Notes under the pieces: model-generated
The model's database searches: none
The model's input: only the letters and a program-made list of their open reading frames with translations
What the model was told of the DNA's origin: nothing
Made by a program: the position numbers and the translations under genes
Assembly (NCBI RefSeq): GCF_020421205.1
Contig: NZ_JAIZZH010000002.1
Coordinates: 248,001-312,000 of the forward strand
DNA from: Hymenobacter pini
GTDB taxonomy: Bacteria > Bacteroidota > Bacteroidia > Cytophagales > Hymenobacteraceae
Length of the DNA: 64,000 bases
Reading direction: 5' to 3'
In this document: positions 9,394 through 18,311 of the stretch, piece after piece
Layout: every line of letters begins with the position of its first letter
Position numbering within the stretch: position 1 is the stretch's first letter

Positions 9394-10163
9394 AAACGGG
9401 GTACTGAAAGGGATGTAGGATTGTGGTGAATACTGCTGCAAACCTACCAGCCCCTTTGAGCTGGTCACAAGCCCTAACTGCTGAGCTTTGTGACATGTGT
9501 TTAACCCATATTCCCTTGTCTTTCCAGCCCTGCACCGATGGTTGCTATTGAGCTATGTAAATGCTCTAAGCTGCTGCCTGAGGCCTTCATTTCGCACCAG
9601 ATCTTTACTCTTGTGCCCATAAATCAGCCGGGTAGGTTTAGCTAAATGCGGTGGATCATTCTGTAACAGCATTACGCAGTAACGCCTTATTCACCTCATG
9701 ATAATTAGAGTGTTATACAGCGCTGAATTATTCGTCCAACTAGGCCATTGCTTACACAGCCATTGGAAACACTACCACTCTTTGAAGAGTACACTTCGAT
9801 TTATCCTGCTAATCCGGTGACGTGCTAATCGAAAACTGCAGTGTTTGCATACTAGGGTTGCCTAGCACCTTCGGTAATTCGGTTTCAGTATGGAAAGCCC
9901 GTTTTGTGACGAGTCAGTAACGTTACCATTCTGTTATCAGCCATTCGCACCAACCAAAATCAGTAATTGACTTTCCTTAGTACACAACTACTTGTTACGC
10001 CATATTGCTGGATGCAGGGATGCACCTACCTCCTTGCCCAATGCCGCAATACAGAATTGGTGGCTACACAGGGCACGAGAAGGCCTTTATATGCTGCCCC
10101 TGAGTCAGATGAAGGCCCGCCGTTTTATTACAAAGCCCTGACGCATGGGCTATATGTTCAAAA
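9394..10163. other. Gene-poor interval, 770 bp
   Basis: Lower GC than its surroundings. An 82-codon open frame at 9967-10215 runs through the terminator stem and has no protein-like pattern, so I do not call it. The stretch next to 9394 should hold the lipoprotein promoter. I see no repeat or RNA gene. Confidence 0.5.
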
Positions 10164-10226
10164 CAACAGCCCGGTTACAGGAGAGAAAAAGCGCAGGACC
10201 TTTTCTCTCCTGTAATCGGGCTGTTG
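10164..10226. terminator. Very long hairpin terminator of the PAS kinase
   Basis: Arms of 26 bp (10164-10189 and 10201-10226) pair completely except for one G-U, around an 11-base loop. It lies 18 bases past the stop of the minus-strand kinase. The stem ends in A/T runs at the loop side, so part of it may be read as a terminator from both directions. Confidence 0.75.
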
Positions 10227-10244
10227 CCTACGAATAAGAAATAC

Positions 10245-12842
10245 TTACAGGGGTAGGCGCACTCGAAACGTAGTGCCAACGCCCAAGGTACTCTCCACCT
10301 GGATAGTCCCGCCTTGATTTTCAATCAGGCGCTTGATGGAGTACAACCCGACGCCTGAGCCCTCCACGTGGTCGTGCAGGCGGGTGAACAGCCCGAAGAG
10401 CTTTTTCTGCTGGCTGCCGGACAGGCCCAGCCCGTTATCCTCAACGCGTAACTCCACCCACTGCGCGTCGCAGGTGGCGGTAAGCCTCACCCGCGCCGGC
10501 CGGTCGGGAGCCCGGTATTTGATGGCGTTGCTCAGCAGGTTGAAGAGAATACTGCGGATGTCTTTGGGCGTGCCGCGCACCACGGGGCAGGTAGCCACGT
10601 CAATCAGTAATTCTACCGGGCCGTTGGCCAGCAGCGGGGCCAAATCCAGCCGCACATCTTCCACCAGCGCCGCCAGTTCTATCGGTTGGCGGCCTTCACC
10701 GGTGCGCTGCTCTAGACGTACAATGTTGGTCAGGTGCGAAATGGTTGTCTGGAAACGCTTGACAGCCTGGTCAATCAGACTGAGCATGTACTCCACATCC
10801 GCCTTGGCCACTGGCTCATCGAACAGCTCCTGCCGCAAGGCTGCCACCAACCCCTCGATGTTCAGCACAGGGGCGCGCAAATCGTGCGAGGCGGTGTAGA
10901 TGAACGTGTCCAGGTCCACATTCACGCGGGTGAGCTGCGCATTCACCTCGGTGAGTTCCTGATTGGAGCGCAGCAGCTCCTGGTTCACAGCGGCCAGGGC
11001 GTCGTTCAGCTTCTGCACCTGCTGCCGGCTTACCACGGAGGCCGTCACGTCAAAGCCAAACACCACAATCCCATCAATGGTGCCCGCGGCATCGTAGCGG
11101 GCCTGGTACACGAAATCAAAGTAGCGGTTGTGCTCCCGCCCATCTGGCCCCATGAAGGGAATCGGGTACTCGCGCCCCTCAAATGAAATGCCCGTCCGGT
11201 ACACGTCCTGCAGAATGCCCACCAGCGGCGTTTGCCGCAGTTCGGGCACCGCGTCCAGCATTGACCGGCCCAGCAGCTCCCGTTCCGGAAACAGGGCCTG
11301 GTAGCTGGCATTCAGCAGCTCGAATACAAAGTTGGGGCCATTCAGCAGGGCAATGGCCGCGGGAGCTTGCTCCACCAAGCGCAGCAGGCGCTGGCTTTGC
11401 TGCCACACCTCCTGCGTACGCTGCTGCACGCGCGCTTCCAACTCCTGGTTCAGCTGCTCCAGCTGCCGGCGGGCCAGTACCTGGGCGGTTACTTCGTTGG
11501 CCACCACCATTGCCCCGTTGATAATGCCGTCCTCGGCGTACATGGGCACGTACACGAAGTCCCAGTACACCGTCTCGCGCCGGCCGTTCCGGTCATGCTG
11601 GGCTTCCATTGCGTGGGCTATGTGCGGCTCCCCAGTGGCCATCACGTGGTCCAGCAGTTGCTCGTAGCCCATGCCGGCTACTTCGGGTAGCGCCTCAAAC
11701 AGCCCTTTCCCGAGCAATTGCTCCTGGGTGCGCCCCCACAGGCGGGCCACCGTGGCGTTGGCCAGCTCAATAACGTAGTGGGGCCCCCGGTACACGGCAA
11801 TAGCCGCCGGGGCTTGTTCAAAAACGCGCTGCAGCTCGCCGCGCTGCCGTTCGGCTTCGGCGCGGGCCGCTTCCAGCTCACGGGTGCGGCGCTCCACCCG
11901 TGCTTCCAGGCCCTCGTTCAGCTGGGCCAGCTGCCGGGTGCGCTGCTCCACCCGCGCTTCCAGCTGTTGGTTCAGCTCCTGCAGGGCCTGCCGGGCCCGA
12001 ACTTGCTCACTCACGTCCACGGCCACATCAATAACGCCCAGCACGGTTCCCTGGGCATCCACCAGGGGCTGATACACAAAGTTGTAGTAGGTGGTCTGCA
12101 GCCGACCGTCGCGCAGCAGGGTAGCCGGCGTTTCCGTGCCCGTTACCGGCACCTTCGTTTCCCGCACGTGCTGGAGCATGTGGTCAAATCCCTGGCCTTG
12201 CAATTCAGGTACCGCCTCCAGCAGAGGCCGGGCAAAGACCTGTTCCGGGGTGCGCCCCCACATGGTGGCCATTTGCTCGTTGGCCGCGGTTATACGCAGC
12301 TCTTCGCCCTGAAACAAGGCCAGGGCAACCGGTGCCTGCGCAAGTAAGGCCTGCAGCAGGCTGCGTTCCTGCTCGGCCTCGGCGCGGGCCTGCCGCTCCC
12401 GGGCCTGGCTTTCCCGCAGCATTTGCTCCACGGGGGTGCGGGGCTGCTCGTTGGTATCGGTAAAATTGACAACCAGCAGGTTTTCGTGGCGCTGGGCTAC
12501 GAGCAGAAAATAGCCATCCAGCCCATCGGCCTGATAGTTGGTCTGATGGCGCTGCTGCTCACCGGTTTTGTAGGCGGCGCAACATTTGGCAAACACACCA
12601 TCTTGCTGGGCCGTGGGAAACAACGACAGCAGCGAAAGAGGTGGCTGCTCCGGCTGCTGCAGCATACGCTGGCCCGCCGGATTAAGGTACACCCAGGCAA
12701 AATCCCGAATATGGATCTGATCCGCATCAAAGAGCGGTTTCAGAACAGCCACTGCCGTTAGCGACATGGTGAGCAGCGTGTCCAACAGTTCCGCTGGCGG
12801 ACCTAGCTCGGCCGGCAATACGGGTTCAGAAGCAGTAGACAT
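10245..12842 (-). CDS. Multi-PAS sensor histidine kinase
   Basis: Soluble sensor kinase of about 865 residues. Four PAS-type modules in tandem are separated by coiled-coil linkers carrying near-identical heptads (LEARVEQRTRQLAQL and relatives). Then follow HisKA with phosphoacceptor His in ASHDLRAPVLN, and a GHKL ATPase with NLLSNAIKYR, VEDNGLGLS and GSGVGLYSIKRLI. I start at MSTASEP, seven codons inside the longest frame. No membrane segment and no receiver domain, so its partner regulator must be elsewhere. The repeated PAS modules appear to have arisen by internal duplication. Confidence 0.93.
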   Translation of the reverse strand: MSTASEPVLPAELGPPAELLDTLLTMSLTAVAVLKPLFDADQIHIRDFAWVYLNPAGQRMLQQPEQPPLSLLSLFPTAQQDGVFAKCCAAYKTGEQQRHQTNYQADGLDGYFLLVAQRHENLLVVNFTDTNEQPRTPVEQMLRESQARERQARAEAEQERSLLQALLAQAPVALALFQGEELRITAANEQMATMWGRTPEQVFARPLLEAVPELQGQGFDHMLQHVRETKVPVTGTETPATLLRDGRLQTTYYNFVYQPLVDAQGTVLGVIDVAVDVSEQVRARQALQELNQQLEARVEQRTRQLAQLNEGLEARVERRTRELEAARAEAERQRGELQRVFEQAPAAIAVYRGPHYVIELANATVARLWGRTQEQLLGKGLFEALPEVAGMGYEQLLDHVMATGEPHIAHAMEAQHDRNGRRETVYWDFVYVPMYAEDGIINGAMVVANEVTAQVLARRQLEQLNQELEARVQQRTQEVWQQSQRLLRLVEQAPAAIALLNGPNFVFELLNASYQALFPERELLGRSMLDAVPELRQTPLVGILQDVYRTGISFEGREYPIPFMGPDGREHNRYFDFVYQARYDAAGTIDGIVVFGFDVTASVVSRQQVQKLNDALAAVNQELLRSNQELTEVNAQLTRVNVDLDTFIYTASHDLRAPVLNIEGLVAALRQELFDEPVAKADVEYMLSLIDQAVKRFQTTISHLTNIVRLEQRTGEGRQPIELAALVEDVRLDLAPLLANGPVELLIDVATCPVVRGTPKDIRSILFNLLSNAIKYRAPDRPARVRLTATCDAQWVELRVEDNGLGLSGSQQKKLFGLFTRLHDHVEGSGVGLYSIKRLIENQGGTIQVESTLGVGTTFRVRLPL

Positions 12843-13128
12843 GCAAAATGTGGAACGGAGCAAGCGTGTAATTCCCCCGCAAGATAGTCTCTTCCAGGTG
12901 CGCTGTCTCCTACGGCTGCCGTACCAGGATGTTCAGGAAAGAATGCACAGCCTCCCGCCGGCCCGCCCGAAGTTTACGAGGCGCTTATGGCTTCGCAATA
13001 ACCCCGGTACACTTCTTATACGCAAAGCACTGACCATAATAACCTTCGCATAGCGCGTGAGCGGCATAGAGAAGGTCACAAGGCCCAAATCAAAACATTT
13101 TAGGAGCTGGACCGTTCAGGCGCTAGCA
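12843..13128. other. Intergenic between divergent genes
   Basis: About 286 bp between the kinase (minus) and the small gene at 13129 (plus). It should carry both promoters; I see no clear palindrome. Confidence 0.4.
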
Positions 13129-13413
13129 ATGGCATTCCCGTACCAATTGCGCATCATTCAGCGCCAGCAGCAGCTGGTGAGTACCATTACCCAGGGCTCG
13201 GAGCTGGAAAGGCGGGCGCTGGGCATGTATGTACGCGAGTGGCAGCAACATCTGCAGGAGGTCTGCTGGCAACGCACCGGCCTGAGCCGGCACCAGCTAC
13301 CCCGGATAGAGCAGGCGCTGGCCCAGTTGGAGGGCCTGCGCCAGGAAGCCCACCTGCTGGCTTGGCAACAGGTGCAGGCGCGGCTCCTGACCGCCGCCGC
13401 ACTGCTAGGCTAA
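13129..13413 (+). CDS. Small helical protein, paralogue of the one at 33.0 kb
   Basis: A 94-residue helical protein starting at the ATG at 13129 (MAFPYQL). It aligns over most of its length with the island protein at 33041-33361: both have QxxLVxxITQG, a central helix with YxREW, and RIEQALAQLExLRxxAH near the C-terminus. No known domain. Its partner here, the gene at 13609, also has an island relative, so the pair probably belongs to an old mobile-element module left in the chromosome. Confidence 0.7.
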   Translation: MAFPYQLRIIQRQQQLVSTITQGSELERRALGMYVREWQQHLQEVCWQRTGLSRHQLPRIEQALAQLEGLRQEAHLLAWQQVQARLLTAAALLG

Positions 13414-13608
13414 CTCAGGCAGCAGGCAGCCTTTGATAACCACGCCCAGCAGTTGGCTCAGGCGGACTCACCCACCCCGCCAAGGACGTTCTGGCTTACA
13501 GTGAAGTACCGCAATGCCTTGCAAATCAACATCTTTAGGACTGTATTCTTGTTTTTATGGCATGCTCCCAAGGAGTAGATTTAAGGCAAATAAACATTTC
13601 CTCGTCCG

Positions 13609-13881
13609 ATGGTAGCCCCTGCCCTTCTTCTTGAACTTCAGACCTTGGGACAACGCCTGGCCGAAGCCACGGAAGCAGAAGAACTCGGCGGCCAGGGGCC
13701 CTTGGATGCGGCGCAGCGGTTTTTATTTACTTATCTGCCACAGGAACCGGCAGTACCGCACCGCGCCGATGAGCTGCTGGAACTGCTGGCCCCCTCACCC
13801 CACGTGTACCACTCGTGGGCGGGGCAGCGGCAGCTGGTACTGGAGGGGCTCACGCTGCTGCAGCAGGTGTGGCTGCGGTAA
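13609..13881 (+). CDS. Small conserved protein, near-identical paralogue of the one at 34.8 kb
   Basis: A 90-residue acidic helical protein. It differs from the island protein at 34810-35085 at only about nine positions over the whole length, and both share the same ending (LxQVWLR) and a central PLDAAQRFLFTYLPQEPAVP. Such tight conservation of two copies about 21 kb apart suggests recent duplication or strong constraint. Function unknown. Confidence 0.75.
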   Translation: MVAPALLLELQTLGQRLAEATEAEELGGQGPLDAAQRFLFTYLPQEPAVPHRADELLELLAPSPHVYHSWAGQRQLVLEGLTLLQQVWLR

Positions 13882-14351
13882 GCTGCCTCTGCTTCTTCCC
13901 GTCTGTTTCCCCCGTAAACCTACCAGAGCCGCTTCTGCCTGACATCATCCACCTGGATGAGCACTATCTCATCCCGCCTTATTCTTGCCCAACATGTCAG
14001 AGCGGCTCTCTTTGCCAGGATATAGAAAAACCAGAATATGGAAGAATAGTGTTTGCGCCAAGCCTGATTCCTAAATACACCAGAAGCCCTTAGGATGGCA
14101 CGTGCTGGCCCCCTGCCCGAAATCGGGCGCATATTTTTCCGGGGCTTTCCCGTAGTCGGCAGAGCTTGCGCAGTAAATTGATAGTACAGCAGAGGCTTCT
14201 TATTCGGAACAGTTTTTCTACTTTAAGAAGCTCCGCTTAGAACTCGGTTAGTTAGGCTTTCTACGTAGTGGCAGGTCCAACGGTCCTGAATTTTATTGCT
14301 ATACTTTTACATTCTAGCCAACACTGCAGTAAAAATTATTACAAAATAATC
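13882..14351. other. Gene-poor interval, about 470 bp
   Basis: AT-rich toward its right end. Short open frames here are not protein-like. I see no RNA gene or repeat. It forms the upstream region of the sugar operon. Confidence 0.5.
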
Positions 14352-14359
14352 TATATTTG
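14352..14359 (+). promoter_or_regulatory. Bacteroidota -7 box of the sugar operon
   Basis: TATATTTG matches the TAnnTTTG consensus exactly and lies about 67 bases upstream of the first gene. I see no good -33 TTG at the usual distance, so another factor may help. Confidence 0.55.
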
Positions 14360-14425
14360 TTGCACTTTTTTTTAAATCATCTCCCAAGAATTTCTTGAGT
14401 CATTCTTGGTTCCTCTCTGTTTTTT

Positions 14426-15523
14426 GTGATTGAAGTCACTACTAGTTTTTTGCCTCCGCTTGAGGAATATACGGAATGGCTTTCGGCTATCTGGAATAGC
14501 AATCGAATAACCAACAACGGCCCTCTTGTTCAACAACTGGAACGGGAGTTGTCTGCCACTCTGGACGGATTGTACGTGCAGTTAACCACGAACGGCACTA
14601 CAGCCCTGCAGCTGGCCTTGCAGGCCCTGCAGATTACGGGGGAAGTTATTACCACTCCGTTCTCGTTTGTTGCTACTACTACCTCAATATTGTGGGAGGC
14701 CTGTACTCCTGTATTCGTCGATATTGATCCGGATACACTTTGTATTGATGCCCGGTTGATTGAGGCGGCCATCACCCCACGCACCCAGGCTATTCTTGCC
14801 ACGCATGTGTATGGTTATCCGTGCGATGTAGAGACCATTGCGGCCGTTGCCCGGCGGTATAACCTGAAGGTGTTGTATGACGGCGCACATGCTTTTGGAG
14901 CCAGGTACAACGGCCGTTCACTTCTCAGCTACGGTGACCTGACGGCCTGCAGTTTTCACGCTACCAAGCTCTTTCACATGGGAGAAGGCGGGGCCGTGGT
15001 CACGCAATATTCGGAACTTGCGGAAAAAATCGGGCTCCTGAAGTCGTTTGGCTACAATCAGGACGAACATCACCTTGCCGGCATCAATGGCAAGGCTTCT
15101 GAGATTCATGCAGCGCTGGGCCTGTGCCTGCTGCCACGAGTTCCGGCCTTTATACATGCCCGGTCCCACTTGTATGCTCTCTACCGGGAAGAATTAGCCG
15201 GCTTGCCGCTGGCCTACCCTCACTTACCCGATTCGCTGGCGTATAACTACGCGTATTTCCCCGTCATCTTTGCCACGCATGAGATGCTCGTACACACGCA
15301 GCAGGCGCTTGCCCGGCAGGATATCGAAACCCGACGCTATTTTTTCCCCTCCCTCAATACTTTACCCTATTTGCCCAACTATACTCCGTGCCCGGTATCC
15401 GAAGCCATGTCGATGCGGGTGCTGTGCTTACCCTTCTACCAACAGTTGCAGCCTGAGCAGGTGCGTTTAATAACCACGTGTATACGGTTGGCACTTTCTG
15501 AGCAACCTACCACTGCCGCCTGA
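14426..15523 (+). CDS. DegT/DnrJ/EryC1-type sugar aminotransferase
   Basis: PLP-dependent enzyme that transfers an amino group to a nucleotide-linked keto-sugar. The PLP lysine is in CSFHATKLFHMGEGG; the N-terminal cofactor-binding loop is TTNGTTALQLALQAL, and the D-x-A/H region is in LYDGAHAFGARY. The length (365) is normal. Start is GTG at 14426. The next gene begins just after the stop, followed by an acyltransferase, so the product is probably an N-acylated amino sugar for a surface glycan. Confidence 0.92.
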   Translation: MIEVTTSFLPPLEEYTEWLSAIWNSNRITNNGPLVQQLERELSATLDGLYVQLTTNGTTALQLALQALQITGEVITTPFSFVATTTSILWEACTPVFVDIDPDTLCIDARLIEAAITPRTQAILATHVYGYPCDVETIAAVARRYNLKVLYDGAHAFGARYNGRSLLSYGDLTACSFHATKLFHMGEGGAVVTQYSELAEKIGLLKSFGYNQDEHHLAGINGKASEIHAALGLCLLPRVPAFIHARSHLYALYREELAGLPLAYPHLPDSLAYNYAYFPVIFATHEMLVHTQQALARQDIETRRYFFPSLNTLPYLPNYTPCPVSEAMSMRVLCLPFYQQLQPEQVRLITTCIRLALSEQPTTAA

Positions 15524-15524
15524 G

Positions 15525-16487
15525 ATGCCCCACCTGCCGTTGGTGAGCGTGCTCATGCTCACCTATAACCACGCCGCTTTTATCGAGCAGGCAATTGAGA
15601 GCGTGCTCACGCAGCAGACCGACTTTGCGTACGAGTTGATTATTGGGGAAGATTGCTCCACCGATCAAACCCGTCGCATCATCGAGTCGTATGCGCGCAA
15701 GTATCCCGACCGGATTTTACCGCTATACCACGCTCATAACCAAGGCATGGGCCTTAATTTAAAGGCCTGCCTGGCCGTTGCGAAAGGTCGGTTTGTGGCT
15801 CCACTGGAAGGCGATGATTATTGGCTTGATCCGCGCAAGCTGCAAAAGCAGGTGGATTATTTGCTTGCCCATCCTGAGGTGGCGTTGTGCTTTCACGAAG
15901 TGCAGATTGTAGAAGGAGCCCATGCTCACATTCTGCGCGTTACCAGCAACCGGGAAAACTATACTATGCAGGAGCTGGTTACCTACGGCCGAACTATTCC
16001 GATGACCTGCTCCATGCTGCTACGCCGTGAGCAATTGCAGTTGCCCGAGTGGCTGTTTACCGTAGCGCTGCTTGACTACCCGATTGTTATCATGCAGGCA
16101 GCCCACGGTGTAATCAGCAGGCTGCCAGAAGTTATGGCTGCGTACCGCCGCCATGCCGGTGGGGTGTGGTCAGGTGCATCACCCACTACCAACCAGCGCC
16201 GCTTTATTCACATGTTTGAGCAGTTGGCCAAGCATTTTGCACCAACCGCTCACGCTGCTCTGGTTCGCCAAGCGCTGTACACACATGCCCTCTCTCTGGC
16301 CGATGGCCTAGTACGTGAAGGCTCTCCACGGGAGGCTACCTATTTTCTGGTACGGGCGTTGCGTGCGCGGCCTGGAGTGCGCTTCCAGAACCTAAAGAGC
16401 CTGGTTGGTGTGGTCAGCCGTTGGGCCGGCAGCCAGGTACTCGCCCGCAAGAAGCGCCCTGTTCTCACTTCATATTCCGATTGGTAA
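15525..16487 (+). CDS. GT2-family glycosyltransferase
   Basis: GT-A-fold transferase that adds a sugar from a nucleotide donor. N-terminal VSVLMLTYNHAAFIEQAIESV is typical; the acidic residues are in GEDCSTDQT and in the metal-binding EGDDYW (residues about 96-101). The length (320) and the second-half pattern fit the family. No transmembrane helix, so it works at the inner membrane face. It is co-transcribed with the aminotransferase. Confidence 0.92.
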   Translation: MPHLPLVSVLMLTYNHAAFIEQAIESVLTQQTDFAYELIIGEDCSTDQTRRIIESYARKYPDRILPLYHAHNQGMGLNLKACLAVAKGRFVAPLEGDDYWLDPRKLQKQVDYLLAHPEVALCFHEVQIVEGAHAHILRVTSNRENYTMQELVTYGRTIPMTCSMLLRREQLQLPEWLFTVALLDYPIVIMQAAHGVISRLPEVMAAYRRHAGGVWSGASPTTNQRRFIHMFEQLAKHFAPTAHAALVRQALYTHALSLADGLVREGSPREATYFLVRALRARPGVRFQNLKSLVGVVSRWAGSQVLARKKRPVLTSYSDW

Positions 16488-16497
16488 ATCACAGATC

Positions 16498-17154
16498 ATG
16501 AACATTGTCATCTATGGTACTGGTACGCAGGCAGAGCTTGCGTATTACTTTCTCGCTCAGGACACGGAGCACGAAGTAGTAGCGTTTTGTGTGGATGCTG
16601 CCTACATCGACCCACATAAGCCTACCTTATTCCACTTACCTATCATCAGCGTGGAGGACCTGCCCTCGTTATTTCCGCCTCTGGCATACCAGGTTCACAT
16701 TGCCCTAGGGCATAACCTGCGGCGTGCTCAGGCCTTTTCCCTTATTAAAACATTCGGCTATACGTGCTTCACCTACATCGGCTCCAGGGCATTAACCTGG
16801 CCCAATGTGGTGATTGGCGAGAATGTGTTCATTGACCCTTCTACCGAGCTTCATCCATTTGTGCAGATTGGAGATAATTCGATTATCGGCGGCACGCAAA
16901 TTGGTCATCACGCACGGGTTGGCTCTAATATTATGGCAACCAGCTGCCTTGTCGGAGCCAAATGCACAATCGGTGATGGCACCTATCTGGGCCTGAACTG
17001 CGTTATTCGGGAGGGTGTCACTATTGGCAAAAACAACCTGATTGGTGCCTGTGCCTACATAGACCATGATACGGAGGATGATGCCGTATACTCTGGGCCC
17101 AAAAGCACGAAAAGAGCTGTTCCCTCAAGCAGGGTATCATTTTTTAATGTTTAA
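16498..17154 (+). CDS. NeuD/PglD-like sugar O/N-acyltransferase
   Basis: Left-handed beta-helix acyltransferase. The N-terminus binds a nucleotide-sugar (IVIYGTGTQAELAYYFL); from about residue 95 hexapeptide repeats follow, with many I/V-G-x-x-x pattern positions (VVIGENVFI, IGDNSIIGG, VTIGKNNLIGA) and catalytic His in DHD. I chose the ATG at 16498, not the longer frame that overlaps the glycosyltransferase. It closes the sugar operon. Confidence 0.88.
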   Translation: MNIVIYGTGTQAELAYYFLAQDTEHEVVAFCVDAAYIDPHKPTLFHLPIISVEDLPSLFPPLAYQVHIALGHNLRRAQAFSLIKTFGYTCFTYIGSRALTWPNVVIGENVFIDPSTELHPFVQIGDNSIIGGTQIGHHARVGSNIMATSCLVGAKCTIGDGTYLGLNCVIREGVTIGKNNLIGACAYIDHDTEDDAVYSGPKSTKRAVPSSRVSFFNV

Positions 17155-17167
17155 CGCGGCAATGAAC

Positions 17168-17491
17168 TCATAACTCCCGGACATCAATACCTGCCCAGTT
17201 AACACACTGAAAAGCCCCTGAAATCAATAGCTCGGGGGCTTTTTCAGTGCAGGTAAAGGTAAGCGCGCATCGTCCGACTTCTGCACAGGTAACCTGCATC
17301 CTCTGCTGCCCGAAGCCGAATGAATAGGCCACCGAAAGCTCAAAGGTATGGCTGTAGCAAGTGGGTAGTTCCAAGTTTGTGCGACCAGGCGCGTACTTGG
17401 AGCCAGAATAATCAGCATCCTGCTTAGCTATCAGCAAGGAGGACATCCTATGTAGAAACTGAAAAGCAGGCACAAAAAAAGCCGTCCCCAC
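17168..17491 (-). CDS. Doubtful small protein
   Basis: A 107-codon frame whose middle is moderately protein-like (a likely internal start is MSSLLIAKQ). It contains the hairpin of the sugar operon inside its 3' end. Weak support; may be a decayed gene. Confidence 0.25.
   Translation of the reverse strand: MGTAFFVPAFQFLHRMSSLLIAKQDADYSGSKYAPGRTNLELPTCYSHTFELSVAYSFGFGQQRMQVTCAEVGRCALTFTCTEKAPELLISGAFQCVNWAGIDVREL
17207..17247 (+). terminator. Terminator of the sugar operon
   Basis: Arms CTGAAAAGCCCC and GGGGCTTTTTCAG pair around a loop of about 14 bases and end in a T run, 53 bases after the acyltransferase stop. Confidence 0.7.
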
Positions 17492-17497
17492 CCGGAC
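17462..17497 (-). repeat. Lipoprotein-end repeat, copy 1
   Basis: The stretch 17470-17497 is identical over 28 bases to 46885-46912, and flanking bases are also similar. On the minus strand it reads GTCC-loop-GGAC followed by a T run, so it may be the terminator of the lipoprotein gene. At copy 2 it directly follows the gene; here extra sequence lies between. Confidence 0.75.
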
Positions 17498-17511
17498 TTT
17501 TAATAGAGCAG

Positions 17512-17547
17512 TAAAACCCGCTTCAAAATCATTTGAGGCGGGTTTTA
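17512..17547. terminator. Strong bidirectional hairpin
   Basis: A 16-bp stem (TAAAACCCGCTTCAAA with its complement, one G-T pair) with loop ATCA and A/T runs on both sides. It lies in the extra sequence between lipoprotein copy 1 and its end repeat. Confidence 0.8.
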
Positions 17548-17550
17548 ATA

Positions 17551-17583
17551 AAAAGTGGTGGCGGATACGGTGTCGGCAACGCC
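17551..17583 (+). repeat. GGTGGCGG att-like repeat, left copy
   Basis: Aligns with 46762-46796 behind the integrase: AAAA-x-TGGTGGCGGAT-xx-GGTG-x-CGGCAA then CGCC, with three substitutions and a 2-base gap. A possible leftover of an integration site. Confidence 0.55.
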
Positions 17584-17621
17584 CTAGTGCCTATACCCTT
17601 TTCTCTACCTAATATCGAGGC

Positions 17622-17915
17622 TCATCGCTCGCCTTTTCGGTAAGTAAAGTAATACCAGCGGCCATGCACACGACGCCATCTTTGGTAGAAACGCGGCCGG
17701 GGTACTTCGACTCCAGTGTTTGGCGTGGCTACCTGCGTCACGCGCACCTGCTCAGGAGCAGGTGCTTCGGCAGAATGATCCACCGGTGAGAACTTGCGCT
17801 CCTGGTAGAAGTAGTCCACCGGTGCCGGCACCACTGGGGGCGGCGCTGGCCCGCCACAGACCGTAGCCAGGATAAAGCAAAGGCTGCCGAACAGCAGAAC
17901 GATGTAACATCTCAT
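17622..17915 (-). CDS. Small lipoprotein, copy 1
   Basis: A 97-residue exported protein. N-terminal signal with hydrophobic core and lipobox-like end (LATVC), then a proline-rich linker and a basic C-terminus with RWRRVHGRWYYFTYR. It is highly similar to the protein at 46921-47289 but about 25 residues shorter at the C-terminus. The two copies also share upstream sequence, including the 38-bp element, and a downstream repeat. Function unknown. Confidence 0.8.
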   Translation of the reverse strand: MRCYIVLLFGSLCFILATVCGGPAPPPVVPAPVDYFYQERKFSPVDHSAEAPAPEQVRVTQVATPNTGVEVPRPRFYQRWRRVHGRWYYFTYRKGER

Positions 17916-17947
17916 AAGCTGAGGGTTTGGTTTTGGGTTGATTGAGG

Positions 17948-17985
17948 CCCAAAACTGCCACCCCCTGCCTCGGTCAAAAAGGACA
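17948..17985 (-). promoter_or_regulatory. 38-bp promoter-like element, copy 1
   Basis: Lies 33 bases before the lipoprotein start. Read on the minus strand it holds TTTTTG, then tandem GGCAG boxes, then CAGTTTTG, a near match to TAnnTTTG. Copies at 47326-47363 and 58699-58736. Confidence 0.6.
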
Positions 17986-18003
17986 GTAAACCTGATGTAT
18001 TTT

Positions 18004-18210
18004 CTACAGATGTGCTAACTGATCTGATAGCTTTGCTAGTGTAGTTTCCCCCTGTGCATAGGATTCAAGCAAGGCTGTTTGCTGCTCCGTAACGGGTTCA
18101 GCATATTGACCGGATAGGGTTATCAGGAGTGCTACAAACTCGATACGAGCTTGTTCTGTAGTAGGAGGAAATGGATGCTCCGCTGCCCAAGTAGAGAGAT
18201 GGTTATTCAT
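18004..18210 (-). CDS. Small acidic protein, VbhA-like antitoxin shape
   Basis: A 68-residue all-helical protein. The C-terminal pattern LLESYAQGETTLAKL resembles the Y-x-x-G-E-x-T-x-x-x-L signature seen in VbhA-type antitoxins of Fic toxins, but no Fic gene (HPFxxGN) lies nearby. Between the lipoprotein and the serine recombinase. Tentative. Confidence 0.5.
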   Translation of the reverse strand: MNNHLSTWAAEHPFPPTTEQARIEFVALLITLSGQYAEPVTEQQTALLESYAQGETTLAKLSDQLAHL

Positions 18211-18311
18211 CCTACTAAAATATCGCAGGGTGAAAACGGAAGCTATCCTGATAAAATGGTATTTGACTCAAATAAATACTGAAACTCAACTCGTAATAGT
18301 ACTGACCTGAA

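Noticed and set aside
9967-10215. 82-codon plus-strand open frame
   Set aside because: It runs through the long hairpin, has no family pattern and no start signals; likely chance.
18004-18210. Full toxin-antitoxin call with a Fic partner
   Set aside because: No Fic motif is found nearby, so only a resemblance to VbhA is kept.
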